Source: Siniperca chuatsi (lineage: Eukaryota; Chordata; Actinopteri; Centrarchiformes; Sinipercidae). From it: a stretch of 64,000 bases of DNA. Shown in pieces: positions 59,801 through 64,000 of the stretch. The notes beneath the pieces are model-generated. The model was not told where the DNA came from. It ran no database searches and saw nothing but the letters and a program-made list of their open reading frames with translations. The stretch's first letter is position 1. The number at the start of each line of letters is the position of its first letter. Made by a program: the position numbers and the translations under genes. The stretch is from contig NC_058055.1 of NCBI RefSeq assembly GCF_020085105.1, positions 4,115,322 through 4,179,321 of the forward strand, read 5' to 3'.

Positions 59801-62040
59801 AACTGTTTGACAACATTAAATCTTTTACAGTTCCGTTTGAGTCTATTTCATTTTGACATTGCAAAATTAACATCTCAGGTGTTCCCAGCATGAAATATAA
59901 AGTCTGTAGTGTACCGCTCAACATAATGTTCAAACAAACATAATATCCTACACTACTCAGCCATAGGACGTAGCGCTGTTGAGAACACAAATGAATTTGG
60001 CTGCACAGATTCAGCGACTAAACCTGGGTAAAATATCTTTCTATATCAAAGATAGAATAAATAAAGAGTCATCTGCTAAAAGCACAAACCTATCTGCACA
60101 CATTGATTGGTATGCAGAAGTCATCTTTTAGTTCTTTTGCATCGTGACTGAACTCGACTGAAGTCGAGGTGTCTGCTGGCTTAATGGGAGGGTCTAGACT
60201 CTAGCATGATGAACCTTAAAATACATTTCACACATGGACAGCCAAGATGGCTAATGAGGATTTCCTCATTAGGTAATATACAGTAGTAGGACTTGTCTTC
60301 AAGGGCCATGGTTATAATTAGTTACACTGCTATGAATTTTTAATAATACTGTATATGCTACAAAAATTAATGTGTAAAATCTATACAGTCTAATGAATTT
60401 CTTAATGTATTCAATAAAAAATGAATAATTAAAACACTTGGAAATGTCAACAAAACCTCTCAGGGTATTATCAGAGAGGTAAATACATTTTAGCAAGGTC
60501 AACGTCTGATAAACCTCACCAACCCTGCAACTACATTATTCAGATTTGTATTTTTTAAATGTGTGTTTAGGAGCCACTTGTGATGTATTTTAGTCCCACC
60601 TTTTGCCGACAGGTAGAGGACTGATAGGAGCCACTCATTTGCTTCTACTTTTCAAGTTTAAGTAAGAAAACTGAGTATCAAATAATCAAAAGCATTGGTG
60701 AGAAGATATATTCTGCCTCGGTGCAGCATTTGGCCACTGGTAGGCGTGAAAGGAAATTAGTAATCTGTTCATTAACCTGCTTTAATTTCCTAATGAGAAA
60801 ATAATGATTTAGATTTAGATTTTAGAAAATATTTATAAAATGGGGGAATTATAGGATTCCAGCTGCAAAAATGGTATCTATCTGACATTTTGCTAATGTT
60901 CATGTGACGCTTGGAGGCTGAATGCAAAAGAGCACTTCCTGGTTTAGCCACATCACCCTCATCAATCTGAATCAATTATTATACATCATTACACATTTAC
61001 AGTGCAAACTTAAAGTCAGCAATTCTGCTTAAGTAAAGTAAAATCAGAAGTATCAAAGGATGTTGCACTGTGCTGAACAAAACAGATACACTACACGTTT
61101 TTACACAGTGCACATTTCTACGTTAAGCAAAACTCATGGTTTATGCAAACTCAACTAAGTGCTAAATGCACTTACATCTACAAATCCTCGTCATCAGCAG
61201 CTTGACATGTGACATGTGAAGCAATATATTTGTGACTTAAACCGGCCAAATGCATTGTGCCATTAGCAGAAATGGAGTCTGACTGACTAACTTACATCAG
61301 GAGCCCACCTGAGCTTCACTGAGGCAGAGGGCATGGAGAACATTCTGTGTGTAGCCTATGGTATGCTGCTCTGTCTGGGTAGCAAAGCACGATGGGAATG
61401 CGAGGCACAAAAGCGAGCCTGAGAATGTTTTCATGATGTGGAACTCACCTTATATCAGCTGTGTGTTCCTAACAGATACCATTTGTAAACATACGGAAAT
61501 GAAAGGAATATGCACTCTCTGTGTGTTTGGCCTTCAGTGCTGCAAAGGCTTACGTGTCCTCTATATGATTCACTGTAACCTCCATAACTGAGCGGTGAAA
61601 TTCAGATGGTCCAACCTCTGTGCAAAAAGACCAAAGAACCACAGGGATCATGCCACCTGTGAACCTGAAAACAACACAGCCACTATAACAATATAACCTT
61701 GAGAATGTAATTCAGGATGTCCCCAAGCCAAGTGATGAAATGAAAGCTGAGTGATGACATCTCTCCATCTTTCACCTATTCAGTATTACTGCCACCACAC
61801 CCACCATCAACACTGTTTCTCAGTCATGTGCTCTCTTTGGAATGGTACGCTCCCCCCGACTCACCTGCTCTGCCTATCTGACCTCCCCATCCCCACACTC
61901 ACCTGTTCTATCTTGGCCAGCCATTCTTTATTGCGGGCCAGTTCCGCCATAAAGGCCTGGTGCTTCAGCCACTTCCTGTGTAGCTTTTGAGCCTCGTCCC
62001 GCGCTGTGTCTCGGGCCATAAGCATCTTCTCTTCCACCCG
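32712..62040 (-). CDS. sptbn4: Beta-IV spectrin, distal two-thirds (partial; N-terminus off window)
   Basis: Beta-IV spectrin anchors ankyrin-G and ion channels to actin at axon initial segments and nodes of Ranvier. Nineteen coding exons (transcript order): 62040-61903, 50851-50588, 48932-48699, 48449-48360, 48268-47990, 47892-47762, 47593-47389, 46031-45786, 45646-45512, 45164-44923, 41141-41003, 40863-40779, 40594-40383, 40029-38645, 38491-38431, 38333-38065, 36790-36620, 36364-36322 and 33011-32712. All phases join: 1,542 residues and stop. The first 13 exons encode the distal spectrin repeats, e.g. [20 protein letters not shown] and the ankyrin-binding-type segment [19 protein letters not shown]. 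Next come a long specific region, [18 protein letters not shown], an Arg/Pro stretch [14 protein letters not shown] typical of SPTBN4, a PH domain and a charged tail. Actin-binding CH domains and earlier repeats must lie beyond 64,000. Two introns have GC donors. A first intron of 11 kb holds most of the repeats at the right. Confidence 0.93.
33435..34278. mobile_element. hAT-like non-autonomous element (sptbn4 last intron)
   Basis: The element is bounded by CAGTGATGGAAGCAGTACTC at the left and TTACTTTCCACCACTG at the right, which are imperfect inverted termini. Inside are the AAGTAAAAGTA and ACTTTATA phrases of the same family as 49,345-49,832. The 8-base flanks match at only four positions. 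A different sequence (about 33,720-34,040) seems inserted in the middle. Confidence 0.55.
34394..34643 (+). repeat. Teleost interspersed repeat (TTTATATAGCGC family)
   Basis: The phrases TTGTATTTATATAGCGCTAA, GAGCAGGTCTAGACCGTACTC, AGTGGCAAGGAAAAACTTCC and GGGCAGAACCAGACTCA occur in order, as in a widespread fish repeat. It is non-coding, lies in the last intron of sptbn4, and its class is unknown to me. Confidence 0.65.
36010..36060. repeat. Perfect hairpin (23-bp arms, 5-base loop) in an sptbn4 intron
   Basis: Bases 36,010-36,032 are the exact reverse complement of 36,038-36,060, separated by AGTAG. Nineteen bases (36,019-36,037) recur exactly at 55,155-55,173. It lies between the penultimate and last coding exons of sptbn4. 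It could be the core of a palindromic mobile element or a precursor-like RNA hairpin. No function can be read from sequence. Confidence 0.8.
36322..38333 (-). CDS. sptbn4: sptbn4 exons for the Arg/Pro-rich linker and PH domain
   Basis: Three exons (38333-38065, 36790-36620 and 36364-36322) encode [16 protein letters not shown], the basic stretch [18 protein letters not shown], then the PH domain. That domain runs from EGFLYRKKV through [31 protein letters not shown] and [14 protein letters not shown], and is completed by the last exon. Beta-spectrin PH domains bind phosphoinositides. The linker matches the SPTBN4-specific Arg/Pro segment as I recall it, and this is the strongest evidence for the paralogue. 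The large intron between 36,322 and 33,011 holds repeats. Confidence 0.92.
38645..40029 (-). CDS. sptbn4: sptbn4 large exon: beta-IV specific region with SSGYL tandem repeats
   Basis: This 1,385-base exon encodes about 461 residues between the last spectrin repeat and the PH domain. It starts with a charged [18 protein letters not shown], then a Gly/Ser/Tyr/Gln/Asn-rich region with nine SSGYL units; the core unit is [12 protein letters not shown], four times nearly identical. It continues with [20 protein letters not shown] and RMDHL-like basic helices, then three ERQES-like motifs ([27 protein letters not shown]) near 38,690-38,850. ERQES repeats are a known signature of the beta-IV specific domain. 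The SSGYL array is not something I recall from mammalian SPTBN4. Confidence 0.9.
39242..39385 (-). repeat. sptbn4: 36-nt coding tandem repeat inside sptbn4
   Basis: Three contiguous exact copies of a 36-base unit occupy 39,242-39,277, 39,278-39,313 and 39,314-39,349. A fourth copy with a few changes follows at 39,350-39,385, and more divergent relatives extend to about 39,480. Each unit encodes [12 protein letters not shown] (register arbitrary). Exact DNA identity implies recent duplication or homogenisation. Confidence 0.92.
41707..41789. repeat. 16-bp inverted repeat in the LINE 5' area
   Basis: GTGCCTGTGGCAGGCA at 41,707-41,722 is perfectly inverted at 41,774-41,789, with 51 bases between. 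Each arm is also nearly self-complementary (TGCCTGTGGCAGGCA). It lies just upstream of the LINE remnant in an sptbn4 intron. Confidence 0.75.
43413..43724 (+). mobile_element. Tc1-like transposase tail and 3' sequence inserted in the LINE
   Basis: The codons for [20 protein letters not shown], then [18 protein letters not shown], match the C-terminus of fish Tc1-family transposases. After that come GTTGCTGCTAAGGGTGGCCC and the AT-rich sequence also present at 28,238-28,405. The element is truncated at both ends and lacks its terminal repeats. It separates the LINE endonuclease from the reverse transcriptase, and its frame by chance continues from the LINE frame. Confidence 0.8.
44127..44379 (+). 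repeat. Teleost interspersed repeat (GGTAAATGGACTG family), copy 1
   Basis: The segment runs from GGTAAATGGACTGTACTTA through CAAAGCGCTTCA, CATTCACACACTGATGGCAG and GGGTTCAGTGTCTTGGCCAA to CACTAAGCCACAGCCGCC. It is a widespread fish repeat inserted within the LINE reverse transcriptase. A second, shorter copy lies at 58,370-58,545. It is non-coding. Confidence 0.75.
44863..44894 (+). repeat. GAAA microsatellite
   Basis: About eight perfect AAAG units lie 28 bases from the donor of the sptbn4 exon ending at 44,923 (transcript sense), inside the intron. Confidence 0.9.
46499..46642. mobile_element. Palindromic MITE-like element, copy 2 (short)
   Basis: The element starts CAGCTGAAACGATTAGTTGATTAATC and ends ATTAGTTGCAGCCCTAG, with inverted GATTAATC motifs. 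It is a shorter relative of 11,846-12,199, lying in the sptbn4 intron between 47,389 and 46,031. Confidence 0.65.
49345..49832. mobile_element. hAT-like MITE with inverted termini and 8-base duplication
   Basis: The left end CAGTGGTGGAATGTAACTAAG and right end ACTTCCTCCACCACTG are inverted. The flanking octamers CTGTAACC (49,337-49,344) and CTGAAGCC (49,833-49,840) match at six of eight positions, consistent with an aged hAT target-site duplication. The interior is the AGTACTTTTACTTGAG-type sequence common in fish. It is non-coding, in the sptbn4 intron between 50,588 and 48,932. Confidence 0.75.
54551..54741 (+). pseudogene. hAT-type transposase N-terminal fragment (broken)
   Basis: ATG at 54,551 opens [19 protein letters not shown] and then a stop. 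In another frame from about 54,619 the sequence continues [20 protein letters not shown] and [12 protein letters not shown]. Together these match the start and zinc-finger region of hAT transposon proteins and of host genes derived from them. A stop, a frameshift and loss of everything after the finger show it is dead. It lies in the large sptbn4 intron, opposite strand. Confidence 0.7.
55232..56321. mobile_element. Possible non-autonomous DNA transposon with GTGTTGT termini
   Basis: The left end GTTAGTGTTGTGTCATTC...GAACAAATCTTTT resembles, inverted, the right end GTGAACAGATCTTTAAACAACACAAG. Between them, GAACTGAATCACT / CACTGAACGTACAGTG / GATTCAGTTCAGTGAGTG phrases are also mirrored, and an AC microsatellite lies at 55,538-55,565. 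The ends are imperfect and no target duplication is clear. Confidence 0.4.
57590..57927 (+). CDS. Unrecognised exon-like segment with CpG promoter and possible mitochondrial presequence
   Basis: This is a + strand segment nested in the large sptbn4 intron. A GC-rich stretch (GGGGCCGAGGGGCGGG near 57,599, a CCAAT box at about 57,641, GCGGCGTCAT near 57,658) precedes ATG at 57,724. From there 68 codons, [20 protein letters not shown] and [16 protein letters not shown] onward, run to a GTAAAG donor at 57,928. The N-terminus is rich in Arg, Ser and Leu with few acids, like a mitochondrial targeting sequence. An upstream ATG at 57,707 makes a five-codon frame. I do not recognise the protein and could not find its next exon with confidence. 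It may be a non-coding first exon or chance. Confidence 0.3.
58115..58290 (+). repeat. tRNA-derived SINE
   Basis: A polymerase III A-box-like TGGTGACCTAGCGG (58,131) and a B-box-like GGTTCAATTCTGG (58,179) are spaced as in a tRNA. They are followed by GTCCGGGACCTTTGTTGC, the CTTCCTGTCTGTATCTCTACTG tail phrase and an A-rich end near 58,285. This is a common teleost SINE and not a working tRNA gene, since the arms do not pair well. Confidence 0.75.
58370..58545 (+). repeat. Teleost interspersed repeat (GGTAAATGGACTG family), copy 2
   Basis: It has the same start (GGTAAATGGACTGTACTTG) and internal phrases (CAAAGCGCTTCACACTCACC, CACACTGATGGCAGGTGCCA) as 44,127-44,379. It is truncated after CAGCCCTCAGGAG. 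Confidence 0.7.
59205..59568. mobile_element. Palindromic MITE-like element, copy 3
   Basis: It begins CTAGGGCTAGCAACTAACAG and TTGATTAATCTGCAGATTATT. It ends in the inverted sense with TTTTCTGTCAATTGACAAATCC and GACTAACTGTTTCAACACT. It is related to 11,846-12,199 and 46,499-46,642, and non-coding. Confidence 0.65.
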
Positions 62041-62267
62041 CTGTCCCAATCACTCAGCTAGGGAAGACAAAAATAGCCACCATCAGGAGCCCAATGCTCG
62101 AGCCAGCCCTTCTTCTCCCCCCCCCACCTTTCCCACAGGACGTCCTGCCTGCCTCGACGCAAGAGCCACCCGCTCTGCTCTGCAGGGGCCTGGGTACCTG
62201 TGCTGTCACCACCCACCCCAACCCCCACCAGACACCCTTTTCTGGTGAAAAAAAAAAAAATCAAGAT

Positions 62268-62558
62268 AAGCACCTCAGCAGCAGTGGTAGCAATGGAAGC
62301 ACTCAAGCCCTTCCTTTGGGTCGCCCCTGGGTCCTCATGCCCTACCTCTTCATGGGTCTTGCGGTCCTGATGCTGCAGTGCCTGCTAGCCAGTCTCAGAG
62401 AAGGCAAAAACAACCAGCGAAATAGAGGAAATGCGCCAATGACAACACCGGTAAAGAGTGACACACACATCCAAGATTCCTTGCGGGTTGTGGATTATCT
62501 TCCTGCTCCAAATGTTGATTACAATCCAGCCATCAGTGAAGGAGTAGATGTAGCATAG
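62268..62558 (+). CDS. Unrecognised open frame with one membrane segment
   Basis: On the + strand, opposite and just upstream of the first visible sptbn4 exon, a frame reads HLSSSGSNGSTQALPLGRPW. A hydrophobic stretch follows (VLMPYLFMGLAVLMLQCLLA), then a basic REGKNNQRNRGN and a polar tail RVVDYLPAPNVDYNPAISEG, ending at TAG 62,556-62,558. The layout looks like a small single-pass membrane protein or the last exon of one. The upstream part of the same open frame (from 62,094) is low-complexity and an A-run, so the true start or acceptor is unclear. I recognise no family; it could be chance in a GC-rich region. Confidence 0.3.
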   Translation, partial: KHLSSSGSNGSTQALPLGRPWVLMPYLFMGLAVLMLQCLLASLREGKNNQRNRGNAPMTTPVKSDTHIQDSLRVVDYLPAPNVDYNPAISEGVDVA

Positions 62559-62986
62559 CCACAGACGAATCTATCAGCCGGGGCAAACCTGACCCTCCAC
62601 CACTCGCCAGTCCCGGTCAATCTGTAGTCCTGTCTAATGATGCTGTAGACAGGAGGAGGAGGAAGACTTGGAGTGGGAGGAGCAGGGTGAATGGGATGCA
62701 GAGGCAGTGCAGATGAGTCCGGATAACATAAACTATCTGCTCTTGAAATGCATCGTTCCCACCGCTGCAAAGATGCTCACGCAGGCTGGTGTGAGCGAGC
62801 ACACTGTTTTCTCTCCTCACTTCCCCTTCCTCGTGTCCCCGAACAGCTCAGCCGCGGTTGGTGCATGCTGCTGCAGTCCTTGCCTCTCAGCTATGCTCTT
62901 GTGTGTGTGTGCGTGTGTGTGCTTGCGTGAGTGTGTATGTGTGTGTGTGTGTGCAATCACAATCAGCACTGCAGTGCCGGAGCAGA

Positions 62987-63028
<42 letters not shown>

Positions 63029-64000
63029 AGGAGGGGAGAGAGGGGGTAGACAGCAAGAGAAGAGGGGGAGAGAGACAGGGAGAGGAAATGGAGAAAGGGG
63101 GAGCGCCAGAGCAAAAAAATAAAAAATAAAATAAGGGGAGAGCAAGTCAAAAGAGGGAAAAGATGGTGTAGGTGGGGGGGTAGTAAAACAGAGAAAGGAA
63201 GAGAGAGCCTGCGTCATCCCTCAGTGTCACCAGGGACATTTCTCTGCACTAGAAATGACTGCACTCAGAGCGGGAGCAGGGTTTGGGGGGGGGTGTCGTT
63301 TTAAAACAGCTGAATGAGAGGGAAGGAGGACGCAGGCACACATGGTCCTCAGTGCAGCTGACTGATTCGGATCACTGTTCACTCTTCCTCTTTAAGGGGA
63401 CCTGCATGTGATTCTCCTGCTGCAAATATGTCATTTGTGCACAGAGGGTGCACACATTTTACTGTGTACTTTGGCTAATACTGCTCCCTCAGATCAATTC
63501 TAGATAAACAAGACAATTTTATGTTACCGACAGACCGACAATGAGTGTGTTTATCCTGTATCCTGGTTACATGTTGTTCATGTAAACGCCATATTCTGGT
63601 TTCAGAAACCTGGATATGCTAGCTGGAGTATAACAAACACGATACTGTGGCATCCAGGTTTCTGATCATTATCTGCCATGTTCTGTGGTCTATCATCAGC
63701 TCAAGTTACGTACAGTGGTACTTACTCAATACAACAAAAAATATGATTGGAAATGGTGATTACCATGCAGAAATAATTGGAAAGTCTAACCTCAATATAT
63801 CTTATCATAAATTGTATTGTCGCTCTTGTTTCACATTAGTTCAGGTGGAGAAGCTAAATCCAGCACAGTGGTAAATGTAGATGTGTTCAGACAGCCAGAA
63901 GCCAAACTGTTCAATCACAAACGTTGACGTAATTCAGTCAGAACAGAAATGAGTAACTGATATGTTCAGGGATCAAGACACGCCTGCACACAGACGATCA
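62559..64000. other. GC-rich, simple-repeat region upstream of the first visible sptbn4 exon
   Basis: No spectrin exon is seen here. The region holds a GT run (about 62,897-62,955), a GA run (about 62,989-63,023), a long purine-rich tract to 63,170 and an A-rich stretch. Open frames across it are simple-repeat artefacts. CpG and GC content around 62,560-62,880 would be compatible with a promoter for a short beta-IV spectrin isoform read leftward, but nothing proves it. Confidence 0.45.

Larger units (their letters stand above)
50852..61902 (-). other. sptbn4: 11-kb sptbn4 intron, mostly repeats, no spectrin exon seen
   Basis: No spectrin-like exon is seen in this interval, and the flanking exons join directly (AKIEQ / [11 protein letters not shown]) as in other beta spectrins. 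It holds a hAT transposase remnant, a possible DNA transposon, a SINE, two other repeats and a + strand exon-like segment near 57.7 kb (listed separately). The stretch 51,160-54,400 contains CT-rich low-complexity sequence (about 52,178-52,200) and nothing else I can name. Confidence 0.7.

Noticed and set aside
62875..63217. Open frames on both strands rich in Cys-Val or Ser-Leu
   Set aside because: They are translations of GT and GA dinucleotide runs.

Overview
This window is vertebrate nuclear DNA, almost certainly from a ray-finned (percomorph-like) teleost. It holds multi-exon genes with GT-AG introns, short introns between long ones, and many repeat types that are common in fish genomes (hAT and Tc1 fragments, a tRNA-derived SINE, a LINE remnant and several small palindromic elements). 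I rebuilt four protein-coding genes by joining exons in frame; every junction was checked for phase.

Layout. (1) hnrnpl, + strand, 14 constitutive CDS segments or candidates between 2,089 and 14,733, encodes a four-RRM splicing regulator of about 530 residues. Its intron 4 looks like a minor-class AT-AC (U12) intron. Its very long intron 6 holds a CA-rich block, a strong polypyrimidine tract and a candidate stop-containing exon, the arrangement expected for hnRNP L autoregulation. (2) irf2bp1, + strand, 16,351-18,132, is an intronless co-repressor with an N-terminal zinc finger and a C-terminal RING-type finger. (3) micu2, - strand, 27,742-21,275, has 12 coding exons and encodes a 417-residue EF-hand regulator of the mitochondrial calcium uniporter; it is tail-to-tail with irf2bp1. 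(4) sptbn4 (beta-IV spectrin), - strand, 62,040-32,712, is represented by 19 coding exons (1,542 residues). They cover the distal spectrin repeats, the beta-IV specific region, the PH domain and the C-terminus. The actin-binding N-terminus and proximal repeats lie beyond the right edge.

The genes do not form an operon or pathway. hnRNP L acts on nuclear pre-mRNA, IRF2BP1 on transcription, MICU2 on mitochondrial calcium entry, and beta-IV spectrin on the axon initial segment and nodes of Ranvier.

The most unusual items are: the AT-AC intron; the hnrnpl intron 6 poison-exon candidate; a Gly-Ser-Tyr-rich tandem repeat (12-residue unit with three exact 36-nt DNA copies) in the beta-IV specific region of the spectrin; two GC-AG introns in sptbn4; a perfect 23-bp-arm hairpin in an sptbn4 intron; a LINE broken by a Tc1 fragment and a second repeat; and two unexplained + strand coding candidates nested in or beside the distal sptbn4 introns (57.7 kb and 62.3 kb). 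Gene identities rest on recalled family similarity, not on a database search.
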